The translations under genes and the position numbers were made by a program. Of a stretch of DNA of 64,000 bases, positions 15,165 through 23,139 are shown in pieces (position 1 is the stretch's first letter; each line of letters opens with the position of its first letter). Source of the DNA: Prostheceraeus crozeri. Its lineage: Eukaryota > Platyhelminthes > Polycladida > Euryleptidae. Location: contig CAJQUW010000537.1 of NCBI GenBank assembly GCA_907163375.1, positions 1 through 64,000 of the forward strand, read 5' to 3'. The notes beneath the pieces are model-generated. The model did no database searches. It saw only the letters and a list, made by a program, of their open reading frames with translations, and was not told the DNA's origin.

Positions 15165-17717
15165 TTATTCCCACGTGTCATCATCACTTAAATTACTCTC
15201 ACAGATGATTGTTTGAAATATTTCAGCTTGAATATCTTCTCCGTTATAAGGTAACATAATTTCATTTTCATCTGGTGCTTGACGTTTAAGAATATTTATT
15301 TGACCAGAAAATTTTTTTTCTTCAGTATTATTATTTTTATCAGGAATACTAATTCCAGTTTCTAAAGATCTTTTCCATGGTTTATTAACTGTAGTCGATA
15401 ATGTTTTCCCCGAATATAATTTTAGAAAATCTTCTACTTTTACTTTATCTTGTGAATATCCTTTGAATGTTTTCTTTTCACTAAGTCTCCCTTGTTCATC
15501 TACAGTAATACAGTATTTTACTTTAGGTGCAATAAACATTGCAAAAATAATTCCACCATTTCCATAATCATTTTTCCCTTGACACAATTCTCCTCCAACA
15601 TATCCAGCAGCGTCTAATTTATTAAAGAGCTCATTGGAAATATATATTGAATCAGTATCTGTATAATGAATGTATTTTTCTTTGAAACCATTAATTTCTA
15701 AAATAAAGTTATTCATGATTCTTCTAGAGTGAGAAAGAATGAAAGAACCTAAGTGTGATGGCATGAATGACGTCTTCCCATCTTTTACAATATTAGTTTT
15801 GAGAAATTCATCATCTTCCATTTCTACTTTCGCTAAATATTGTTCATCATTTAATTTTTCATAATCTTTTACTTCTTGAGTGAAATTTTTTCTCAATGTA
15901 TTCTCATTCCATAAATGATATTTAGTGGTTATATCTTTTTGCACAGTTTTGCCATATAGCGAATTCATCAATAATTTAATTAACTCATCACCTACAGTAT
16001 TTCCTTCTGTTTTATATCTTTTTCTCAAATTAAAAAGTTTTTCAATATAATTTCGAAATGGTGAAACTTGATAATTTTTTTCATAAATTATACCATCAGT
16101 AATATGTAAGATTTTCCCCCCACATCTAACAATTTCTTGTATGTCAACAGAAGTTAATACATCATAACATATACCATTTCTAAACCTGATTACTTTTACA
16201 TGAGAATTATTATTTTGATTTTTAACTTTATCTTTAATAGGAACTGGTTGGAAAAACATATCATTCGGATATTGAAACACAACAGAGAATATTCCAGTTT
16301 TAGGTCTAAATGTTTGTGTATTAAATTTATATACTATTTCCCGCTCTTCTTCTTGACGAAATTTTCTAGCTGATTCAGCTTTAGGGTATTCTGAATTTTC
16401 ATCATACATAGCTGATGGATATAAAGATGTTGCATCAAAAGCCATTAGAAATTCATTTTTTTGTTCAAGTAGTTGATTTGAAATTTTCTTACAAATTTCA
16501 GTTTTATCTCCTAAATCTCGATACTGTTTCATTAAATCTATTAAATTATTTCCAGGGGACAAAGCCCCACCAGCGTAGCGACCAGGTAAATACTGTTTTA
16601 ATATTGGTAACAAGATGCTACAAAATGGCGATATGTATTTTCTTATATTTGCTGAAACTCTTCCACCTTTAACAGATTTTCTAATATAATTTCTAGCCCA
16701 TAAATCTATATGAGAATGAATATTTATATTGTCATTTTGTACGCTTTTCATCCAACCGTTAAATGTTAAAGCAGAGGATGTCAAATTAGTAGTTATATCT
16801 TCACCAACTAAATCTTGCATAACATTATTATATTTGTAGATACAAAAAGCTAAAGACAGAATATCGTTAACTAAATATGGTCTCCATTCATTTTCTTTTT
16901 CTTTATAATTTTCATGTGTTATGTCTCCAATTTCATAATTTAATTTACACACATTCGTAGGAATTTTAAAATTCTCACACCATTTAGAAAGACTTGTTTT
17001 TACATGTTGATAACTACATTTCATTATAATAGTTTGAAGTGCTAATTTACCTGAAGGTGAATCTTTTTTCATATTGTTTTTAAATCTAAAAGATTTTTGA
17101 ATGTATCTACTAACACATTCAGTTGTATAAGGATTTTGTAATGAAGCAGTCAATATTCCTCTTGAAGTTTTAAGAGGCGGTTTAGATAATTTAAAATTAG
17201 CTTTTATCGGAAAATAGGAATCAAAACCTGATGAATTGTGAGCTATTAAAGTTACTCTAGAATAATTAAATTTTCCAAGAGTTTTAAAAAATTGATGGAT
17301 CGGACATACGTCCTCTGGGTTTCCCCCGATCGAACATTCATCATCCTCAGTTCTCGTAAATATTTTCACAGAATTTTGAAGTTTATTAAATTCTAATTCA
17401 GTTAAATTATTATACTCATTAATCTGTTTTTTAAGTTTTTTAATTTCATCTTCATCTTTTGATCGTTTAATTTTAATCATATCACTTAACAAACGTGTTT
17501 CTAATTCTTTCAATCTTTGCTTCGGTAAACAACATATAAATTTATTAAAATTAATAGCTCCTACAGCATAAGGAATAGGATGAGCTGTTGAACAGTTAGG
17601 ATCAGGAAAAGTTTCGAGATCCCAAATATATGTTGAACCATAGTCAATTTTTTTCTTTGTTATGATTTTATATGGACGCGTTGTTAGATTTTCATCAGGG
17701 TTTGAAATTATTTTCAA
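15165..17717 (-). CDS. polB: Protein-primed family B DNA polymerase, exonuclease and polymerase part
   Basis: 850 residues in frame. Exonuclease motif I is DLETF (Asp33, Glu35), motif II HNSSGFDSYF; polymerase motif A is DATSLYPSAM, motif B LMNSLYGK and motif C YTDTDSIY, all intact. Spacing between A and C is long, as in protein-primed (TPR-containing) enzymes. It would replicate the linear element from its ends. The frame lacks its own convincing ATG: the first codons are TTG AAA ATA. The N-terminal region lies in the overlapping upstream ORF (17695-18651) in a different frame, so the two are best read as one polymerase joined by +1 frameshifting or broken by an indel. Confidence 0.93.
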   Translation of the reverse strand: MKIISNPDENLTTRPYKIITKKKIDYGSTYIWDLETFPDPNCSTAHPIPYAVGAINFNKFICCLPKQRLKELETRLLSDMIKIKRSKDEDEIKKLKKQINEYNNLTELEFNKLQNSVKIFTRTEDDECSIGGNPEDVCPIHQFFKTLGKFNYSRVTLIAHNSSGFDSYFPIKANFKLSKPPLKTSRGILTASLQNPYTTECVSRYIQKSFRFKNNMKKDSPSGKLALQTIIMKCSYQHVKTSLSKWCENFKIPTNVCKLNYEIGDITHENYKEKENEWRPYLVNDILSLAFCIYKYNNVMQDLVGEDITTNLTSSALTFNGWMKSVQNDNINIHSHIDLWARNYIRKSVKGGRVSANIRKYISPFCSILLPILKQYLPGRYAGGALSPGNNLIDLMKQYRDLGDKTEICKKISNQLLEQKNEFLMAFDATSLYPSAMYDENSEYPKAESARKFRQEEEREIVYKFNTQTFRPKTGIFSVVFQYPNDMFFQPVPIKDKVKNQNNNSHVKVIRFRNGICYDVLTSVDIQEIVRCGGKILHITDGIIYEKNYQVSPFRNYIEKLFNLRKRYKTEGNTVGDELIKLLMNSLYGKTVQKDITTKYHLWNENTLRKNFTQEVKDYEKLNDEQYLAKVEMEDDEFLKTNIVKDGKTSFMPSHLGSFILSHSRRIMNNFILEINGFKEKYIHYTDTDSIYISNELFNKLDAAGYVGGELCQGKNDYGNGGIIFAMFIAPKVKYCITVDEQGRLSEKKTFKGYSQDKVKVEDFLKLYSGKTLSTTVNKPWKRSLETGISIPDKNNNTEEKKFSGQINILKRQAPDENEIMLPYNGEDIQAEIFQTIICESNLSDDDTWE
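17695..17704 (-). promoter_or_regulatory. Candidate +1 frameshift site AAA CCC TGA T
   Basis: The upstream frame stops at CCC TGA T; shifting +1 at CCC gives GAT, the frame of the main polymerase ORF. Antizyme genes use the similar UCC UGA U. It is also compatible with loss or gain of one base. Confidence 0.4.
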
Positions 17718-18651
17718 TTTCTCTAATAGCTTTTAATTTATGAGATTTATTAATTAAACAATAGTGACCAATTGTTGAACCTGCGTGAAAATAATTGTAA
17801 TAAACATAATTATGAAACGTCTCAATTCCTCTAGGATTTAAATGACGATTGGCAGGACTATAATATTGAACACATTCTCCAAAATATTTATTGAATTGAG
17901 AAAATTTACAGTTTGACATTACTCCTGTTCTGGATGTGGCTTTCTCTTTATATAAAAAATTATTAAACATTTCTTTCATCATTTCTCCTTGTTCTTCATT
18001 AAAACCTCGTAAAACATTATAACATTTAATAAAACAAAAATCTTCAGAAGGAATATAACAATATTCACCGAAATATTCTTTGATTCTATATTTCATATTA
18101 ATCCCTGCCCCTCTATGCGATCTTTGTACTAACTTCATTCCAAAATCTTCATATTTAATATTACCTGTAAAAATCCATTCGTTAGCATCGGATTTCTCAT
18201 CCAGATTCGAAAACCATGTTTCAAATGATTTTTTATTATAGAAGGTTACGTAAAAATTTTGAATTATATTTTCCTGATCTTTAATAACTTTTCCAAGTAA
18301 ATTAATAATTTTACCATTTGCTAAAAGTTTCCGCATATCATTTACTACATTAATAAAAGATACATTTTCATATTTAATTTCATTTGGATTAAATAAATTA
18401 CATAAATCATCACCAAGTTCATCCTTAATTCTATCATCAAAAAAGATATCAGTAATAGGAGTTTCTAATATTTCTTTTGTTCCACTTTTCTGTTTTTTAG
18501 TATTACGTCTAATACTACGCCTAGTACGTTTCTGTTTTTTAATACGTTTACTACGTTTACTATGTTTAATTTGCGCATCAAACTCAGCAGTTTGTTTCTT
18601 GATTAATTCATCAATCCTAGACGTTTGTCCGAGAGACATTTCACGATTCAT
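17695..18651 (-). CDS. polB: PolB N-terminal region (separate frame)
   Basis: 318 residues. A strongly basic N terminus (KRSKRIKKQKRTRRSIRR) is followed by a domain with IPSEDFCFIKCYNVL and a C-terminal HAGSTIGHYCLINKS, then helix AIREIENNF. This is how the N-terminal part of Polinton polymerases normally leads into the exonuclease domain. It ends in CCC TGA TGA at 17695, overlapping the main PolB frame by 23 bp. The region may include the terminal-protein-like or DNA-binding portion. Starts at ATG 18651 or four codons later. Confidence 0.8.
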   Translation of the reverse strand: MNREMSLGQTSRIDELIKKQTAEFDAQIKHSKRSKRIKKQKRTRRSIRRNTKKQKSGTKEILETPITDIFFDDRIKDELGDDLCNLFNPNEIKYENVSFINVVNDMRKLLANGKIINLLGKVIKDQENIIQNFYVTFYNKKSFETWFSNLDEKSDANEWIFTGNIKYEDFGMKLVQRSHRGAGINMKYRIKEYFGEYCYIPSEDFCFIKCYNVLRGFNEEQGEMMKEMFNNFLYKEKATSRTGVMSNCKFSQFNKYFGECVQYYSPANRHLNPRGIETFHNYVYYNYFHAGSTIGHYCLINKSHKLKAIREIENNFKP

Positions 18652-18676
18652 ATTTTTTAAAAGAAAAAATGAATTT

Positions 18677-19006
18677 TTACATAGAACCTTGGTTCCGTTT
18701 TTGCATATACACAGGAATATGTAATTGATGTAATGTTTCTAATTCATGTGCTGTTAAATGTTCTTTCTTAACCAACCACCATAAATTATTATACGCCAAA
18801 AATACTCGGAAACTTCTTAAACAAAGTGGAAAGTCTTTTGTTTTAACACACGGTTTAATACCATGTTTTGTTTTATAATCTGTAACGAGCGCTACGTATT
18901 TATGATGATAATAAAATCTAACTTCTTTCTTCGAATTTACAGGATTTGTAGGATGACGATAATCTTTTAAAACTGGTACATGCTCTATCTTATAATCATT
19001 CAACAT
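18677..19006 (-). CDS. Small unknown Polinton protein
   Basis: 109 residues from the Met of MLNDYKIEH, preferred over an upstream in-frame start that lies in a hydrophobic AT-rich leader. It is basic and aromatic, with RFYYHHKYVALVTDYK and NLWWLVKKEHL segments. No family recognised. It lies between the packaging ATPase and PolB genes on the same strand. Its last codons overlap a GAACC-TT-GGTTC hairpin. Confidence 0.6.
   Translation of the reverse strand: MLNDYKIEHVPVLKDYRHPTNPVNSKKEVRFYYHHKYVALVTDYKTKHGIKPCVKTKDFPLCLRSFRVFLAYNNLWWLVKKEHLTAHELETLHQLHIPVYMQKRNQGSM
18684..18695. repeat. Short GC hairpin at gene 3' end
   Basis: GAACC-TT-GGTTC, five bases inside the stop of the 18677-19006 gene. 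Same stem as module I. Confidence 0.7.
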
Positions 19007-19051
19007 ATTTTTTTTTATTTTTATTAACAAAAAATTTATAAGAAAAAATTG

Positions 19052-19088
19052 TTCGGTCACTCCGTTCGATCACTCCGTTCGATCACTC
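19052..19088. repeat. Short GC-rich direct repeat at ATPase stop
   Basis: GATCACTCCGTTC occurs twice, with a partial earlier copy (GGTCACTCCGTTC), right at the 3' end of the ATPase gene. It is GC-rich in AT-rich surroundings but does not form the triloop hairpin. Confidence 0.6.
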
Positions 19089-19850
19089 CTCGAAAATATT
19101 TTCTATAACTCTTTCATGAATTTTTTTATCAATATTAATTGTGATAAATCCATAATCTTTTGACCAGGCATTGTTACACGATTGTTTAAATTCATCTTTA
19201 TTTCTTACACATAAATCTCTTAACAAATCACTTAAGTTTCTTGCATTTATTTCAAATAGTATAAATATATTTGCATTATTTCTAATAACACTTCCGTCTA
19301 ATGAATACATACTTTGTGTTAAATAAAACACACTACAGTTATTATGTCTACCTCTTGTGAAATAATTTCTCTGAACTGACTGATTTCTATCATTAACACA
19401 ATCATCAAAAATTACACAATGTTTCATTGTTTTATCTAGTTTACTAGGATCTTGCATATTACCACTATCATCTATTAATTGTATTTTTATATGCTTATTT
19501 TTATTAGATTCTACTAACTGATTATTTTTTGTTGCTTCTTCACACCACGAACTTATTTCTTCTTCATCTTCAGATTTTTCATATTCTTTGAATAATGAAG
19601 CAATTGCAGTTTTTTTAAGATTATTTTCAAATCCATATTTTAAAAATTGATAGACGGGTTGTTCTGCTGTTGTTGTATAAATTATAAGATTGTTATAATC
19701 CAAAAAATTTGGAGTCGTTAAAATTTTAAATAATAGATATGTTTTTCCACATCCTGATCTTCCACAAATAACTGACAAAACTTTATTAGATAAATTTGGA
19801 TGATGATTAAATTTAAGTTTTTTTTTATTTAATGGAGGTAGTTCACTCAT
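19083..19850 (-). CDS. A32/FtsK-HerA-type genome packaging ATPase
   Basis: 255 residues. Walker A is GRSGCGKT (30-37), Walker B CVIFDD (145-150), and FYLTQSM about 30 residues on fits the conserved polar position after Walker B. It belongs to the DNA-packaging ATPases shared by Polintons, virophages and large DNA viruses, and would pump element DNA into capsids. The start ATG has an AAAAAATG context. It lies in a minus-strand run between penton and the small 18677 gene. Confidence 0.9.
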   Translation of the reverse strand: MSELPPLNKKKLKFNHHPNLSNKVLSVICGRSGCGKTYLLFKILTTPNFLDYNNLIIYTTTAEQPVYQFLKYGFENNLKKTAIASLFKEYEKSEDEEEISSWCEEATKNNQLVESNKNKHIKIQLIDDSGNMQDPSKLDKTMKHCVIFDDCVNDRNQSVQRNYFTRGRHNNCSVFYLTQSMYSLDGSVIRNNANIFILFEINARNLSDLLRDLCVRNKDEFKQSCNNAWSKDYGFITINIDKKIHERVIENIFEE

Positions 19851-19937
19851 TTTTTAATAAAAAAATTTATTTTTAATTTTATTTTTATTTTTAAAGAAGA
19901 AGAAGAAAATTAAACTTCTCTAGCTTCGCGTGGGAGT

Positions 19938-20726
19938 TTATACCTCTCGAACCAAAAGATCTATCATAATTTCTTCACCTCCAAAATTTATTTCTTGTCC
20001 ATTTTCATCGGTGATTCTCATGTTAATGTTGTTAATAGTTTTTCTTGTAATAGGGAAATATATTAATGTTTGTGGAATTACATTTAGTCTATAACCAATG
20101 GGTACAGTAAAAGCTGGAAAACTGAATATTAAATTTGATAATTTACCAATTATATATCCTCCTTCAATAATGTCACAATGTACAACAATTGAATTTATTT
20201 CAGTTATTTTTGGAATCTTCTCACCTAAATGATAACCTTGACTATAAGTTTGTTTATTAAATCCTAATAGCTTTGACAATGATCTATCATGATTAAAATC
20301 AACTTGATGATTTTCGTCTAAAGTAAGAGAAAATTTATTAACTGCCGGTTCAACTGCAAAATGTAATTGTTTCTTATCTTTAAATGGTATACCTAAATGT
20401 CTCTTAATTTCATTTGATATTGATTCAACTTCGTAAGAACCAGGAAGAAAAGTTAGTATTTTCCATGTTTTACCTTTATCAGTAGAATATCTAAATTGAT
20501 CATTCGCATCTTTGATAACGTTTTGTATAGTGTTAAATGTAGAGAAACTAGTCAATGCAATTTGATAATTTTTATTTTGTTCTAAATGTAGAATGGGTTC
20601 TAAATTACAAGTGTGTGATGAAGTAGTTGTTATGATTTTTAACGTCGTACTAAATTTTGATGAACCCAAAATCTCTGTCAAATTTTCTAAATGATCATTA
20701 ATTTTGTCTAAATCTGCTGAACACAT
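19938..20726 (-). CDS. Minor capsid / penton protein (single jelly-roll)
   Basis: 262 residues. Conserved-looking features of Polinton pentons: YQIALTSFSTFNTIQNV near residue 55, FLPGSYEVESI near 93, LGFNKQTYSQGYHLGE near 152, and a C-terminal block with CDIIEGGYIIGKLSN and ITDENGQEINFGGEEI. It would form pentamers at the capsid vertices and probably anchor the fibre-like protein. It lies directly upstream of the ATPase gene in the same direction. Family assignment is by pattern and gene order. Confidence 0.78.
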   Translation of the reverse strand: MCSADLDKINDHLENLTEILGSSKFSTTLKIITTTSSHTCNLEPILHLEQNKNYQIALTSFSTFNTIQNVIKDANDQFRYSTDKGKTWKILTFLPGSYEVESISNEIKRHLGIPFKDKKQLHFAVEPAVNKFSLTLDENHQVDFNHDRSLSKLLGFNKQTYSQGYHLGEKIPKITEINSIVVHCDIIEGGYIIGKLSNLIFSFPAFTVPIGYRLNVIPQTLIYFPITRKTINNINMRITDENGQEINFGGEEIMIDLLVREV

Positions 20727-20756
20727 TTTTAAACTAAAAAAATTAAATAAATATTA

Positions 20757-20832
20757 TAGATAAAAATCGTAGATAAAAATCATAGATAAAAATCATAGAT
20801 AAAAATCATAAATAAAAATCATAGATAAAAAT
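20757..20832. repeat. 13-bp tandem array AGATAAAAATCAT, about 6 copies
   Basis: Units of AGATAAAAATCAT with single-base variation fill the gap upstream of the penton gene and end at the 3' end of the next minus-strand gene. Confidence 0.85.
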
Positions 20833-21659
20833 TAGAAACAACATATTTCAGCTACACTTTTATAATCCTCTTCATTTAGAATCTTCTTTTCTAACAGTCT
20901 TTTCAATATAGCATGAATTTCATTGAAACTAGAATTATGTCCTTCTTTTATTGCAGATATTAAAATATTTAATCTATTTAGTAATTCTTGTGGATCATCT
21001 GGTAAAAATATGGTTGTTTCTGTTTTCTGTTTTTCAGATAAACCTTTTCCTACTTTAACTCCCGTTGATAATAAATTTTCTAATTGTTTATAACGTCTAA
21101 GAGTTTTTACTGCACCAACTCTATCTAACATAGCTTTATATTTTATAAGATCATCTACAGCATAATTATTTAAATCTGCTCCTCTTAAAAGATTAACAAA
21201 ATTTCTATCTAAATTAAAAGGAGATTTATCTGGTGAAAAAATTAAACCTCGAAAAGGTTGTGGAAATATTTCTTTTTGTCCGAGATAAAATCTAGGTATT
21301 GTTTTTCCATCTATAAATGAAATAGAATGTTCAAATTGCATAGATTTTGGTAATTTCTTATTAATGTTTGATTCTAGTAATCCATAGTCATCTAATATAG
21401 TTTTGTGCTCTGGATCTGTTATATCAATTTGTTTATCATTATTTGTACTTTCTTTTTCAAGAGTTTTAAATGGTTTCATAGTTTTCTCAAAATCAGTTTT
21501 TACTTGCTCGGTTTGCTGCATTTTTTCAAACATATCAGATTGAATACCAGCTTTTATCATTCTATGTTGAAGATGATTTTCTTTCATAATATTTCTTTGT
21601 TTTATTAACTCTTCTAATTGTTTTATTCTTTTAAAATTATCAGCTCTAATTTTATCCAT
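20832..21659 (-). CDS. Conserved-type Polinton protein, function unknown
   Basis: 275 residues from the Met of MDKIRADNF; an upstream in-frame start would add a hydrophobic leader from the AT-rich spacer. The N-terminal third is Lys/Glu/Gln coiled-coil-like. The middle has FRGLIFSPDKSPFNLDRN followed by LLRGADLNNYAVDDLIKYKAML, similar in style to Polinton accessory proteins of the PY type; that link is from memory of pattern only. Cys-Cys-Phe ends the protein. It lies between penton and the terminal membrane protein, all on the minus strand. Confidence 0.6.
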   Translation of the reverse strand: MDKIRADNFKRIKQLEELIKQRNIMKENHLQHRMIKAGIQSDMFEKMQQTEQVKTDFEKTMKPFKTLEKESTNNDKQIDITDPEHKTILDDYGLLESNINKKLPKSMQFEHSISFIDGKTIPRFYLGQKEIFPQPFRGLIFSPDKSPFNLDRNFVNLLRGADLNNYAVDDLIKYKAMLDRVGAVKTLRRYKQLENLLSTGVKVGKGLSEKQKTETTIFLPDDPQELLNRLNILISAIKEGHNSSFNEIHAILKRLLEKKILNEEDYKSVAEICCF

Positions 21660-21780
21660 TTTTAAAATATAATATTTGAATTTTGTGGTAACATTGGAAT
21701 ACAGCAAAAACATTTTACTGAACAAATTATTTTTTTATTGCTTTGTTGTTTGACATCTTTTCGTTTAAATTTTTCTCGTT

Positions 21781-22461
21781 TTAAGTTTTGTTTAATAAAG
21801 TTTTGCTTAAATTTTCGCTTAAAGTTTTTAGCTCTTCTAAAAAAATTTTGTCATTTTCTTCATTAGAAATTTTACCATCACTCGAAATTTTGCCATCCTG
21901 TTTATTCTTATCATCAACTTTTTCGGACTTTAAATGAAATGGCGTTTTATTAGCTTCATTAGCTATTTGATCAAATTTTTCAATCTCATCTAACGTAATA
22001 ACATTATCATCACATACTCTTTGAAAGTAGTAATGTAGTTTATCATAGACTTCTTTAATATGTAAATGCTTAGTTTTTAATGATTTTCGTTTCTTAGTTA
22101 TTAAAGATTTATCTAACATTGTAACAAGTGAAGTTGCAAAAACACCCGTACCTGTTAAAGCTGTAGCAACTACTGGAATTACTAAAACACCTGAAGATAT
22201 AACAATTGTTAAAGCACCTAAACTTATTGTTAAGAATATGCCAATTCCTTGTGTTACATTCTTAACTTTAGACCATCTCTTTCTTAACTTTTTATAATGC
22301 TCTAATCTTAATAATAATTGAGATTCCTTATCTTTCATATAACGTACTCTATCTTTGTGTTTTTCTTTATTCATTTTTTCAATGTCCATTAAAGTAGAAC
22401 TACGTTCATATGATAACGAAGGATATATTCTTGAGGTTTCATCCACTTTTGTTTCTTCCAT
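21781..22461 (-). CDS. Membrane protein with hydrophobic hairpin
   Basis: 226 residues from the Met of MEETKVDET; a GTG eight codons upstream is less likely. A charged N-terminal helix (KHKDRVRYMKDKES, LLRLEHYKKLRKRW) leads into a long Gly/Val/Ala/Thr segment (GIFLTISLGALTIVIS, then PVVATALTGTGVF), about two membrane passes, followed by a basic stretch and an acidic Lys/Glu/Asp C terminus. Similar proteins are common in invertebrate Polintons; role unknown, perhaps virion or host-membrane related. Its 5' half is inside the right terminal repeat, and a broken copy lies in the left repeat. Confidence 0.65.
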   Translation of the reverse strand: MEETKVDETSRIYPSLSYERSSTLMDIEKMNKEKHKDRVRYMKDKESQLLLRLEHYKKLRKRWSKVKNVTQGIGIFLTISLGALTIVISSGVLVIPVVATALTGTGVFATSLVTMLDKSLITKKRKSLKTKHLHIKEVYDKLHYYFQRVCDDNVITLDEIEKFDQIANEANKTPFHLKSEKVDDKNKQDGKISSDGKISNEENDKIFLEELKTLSENLSKTLLNKT

Positions 22462-22997
22462 TTTTAAAGAAATATTTTTAGTCACATGTTATATTTTAAA
22501 AACCTGAAAGATGGATAAAATTCATGAATTTGAAATTCTCAACTTTTATGATTTTTGGTGTCCTGGAACGGTCATGATTTTGGGAGCAAAATGTCATAAT
22601 CACAAATTTTGAGATTCTCAACTTTTATGATTTTCGGTGTCCGGTTTTACATGACCTGGAACGGTCATGATTTAAGCGAGAAAATTGTAATTCTCAAATT
22701 TTGAGATTCTTAACTTTTATGATTTTCGGTGTCCTGGAACGGTCATGATTTTAAGGGTGAAAATTGTAATTCACAAATTTTGAAATTTTGAAAAATTTGA
22801 AAAATTTGAAAAATTGGGTATTTTTAAAAACGCTTAAATTTCGCCCTTCGGCCTTCGGCCACGTGAAATTTGAAGTCTACCTAAATTTTTGAAATTTTTG
22901 AAATTTTGATTTTTTTGAAAAAACCCGCAAAAGTGTGACATCCGGCGCAAGCGAAGCGAAGCGAAGCGTCGCGCCGGATGTCACACTATATACTACT
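22158..22997 (-). repeat. Polinton right terminal inverted repeat (about 840 bp)
   Basis: Reverse complement of 6149-6934 with indels. It contains the 5' half of the intact 21781-22461 gene, so the repeat has expanded into coding sequence. Ends CTATATACTACT followed by AACGAT. Confidence 0.92.
22932..22987. repeat. Terminal hairpin, right
   Basis: The same 17-bp stem as on the left (22932-22948 with 22971-22987), but the loop is 22 nt: four CGCTT units instead of three. Confidence 0.9.
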
Positions 22998-23003
22998 AAC
23001 GAT
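22998..23003. repeat. Target site duplication AACGAT (right)
   Basis: Exact copy of 6143-6148, immediately outside the right terminus. Confidence 0.95.
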
Positions 23004-23063
23004 GCGGAACTTCTTCTCCTTCCTCCGGGACACTGTCTGTGGCTCGGAATCCGTCCCCGATGA
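23004..23063 (+). CDS. Host exon, 3' remainder beyond Polinton
   Basis: In the frame set by the left flank (GAT of the duplicated site), 19 codons (Ala-Glu, a Leu run, then PPGHCLWLGIRPR) lead to TGA at 23061-23063. A polyadenylation signal follows 67 bp later. So the Polinton split the last coding exon about 20 codons before the normal end, replacing them with three element-encoded residues. Confidence 0.5.
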   Translation, partial: AELLLLPPGHCLWLGIRPR

Positions 23064-23129
23064 AAATTCAACAAAAAACTTCAAATTTCCTTCCATTTCG
23101 CATTTGTCATCTTTTCCCTTTCATTTCCC

Positions 23130-23135
23130 AATAAA
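23130..23135 (+). terminator. Polyadenylation signal AATAAA
   Basis: AATAAA shortly after the host stop codon, followed by T/G-rich sequence. Fits the 3' end of the host gene. Confidence 0.45.
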
Positions 23136-23139
23136 TTGT

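Larger units (their letters stand above)
6149..22997. mobile_element. Complete Polinton/Maverick, 16,849 bp
   Basis: The ends are AGTAGTATATAG...CTATATACTACT, with long terminal inverted repeats and a perfect 6-bp target duplication. Inside are the family's diagnostic genes: retroviral-type integrase, protein-primed family B polymerase, adenain-type cysteine protease, A32/FtsK-type packaging ATPase, major and minor capsid proteins. Genes are AT-rich with few gaps; most run on the minus strand. The two inverted repeats still match closely, which suggests a fairly recent insertion. Capsid plus packaging genes imply it can, or once could, form virions (adintovirus-like). Possible defects: PolB is split by an apparent frameshift, and the integrase has short D-E spacing. 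Confidence 0.97.
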
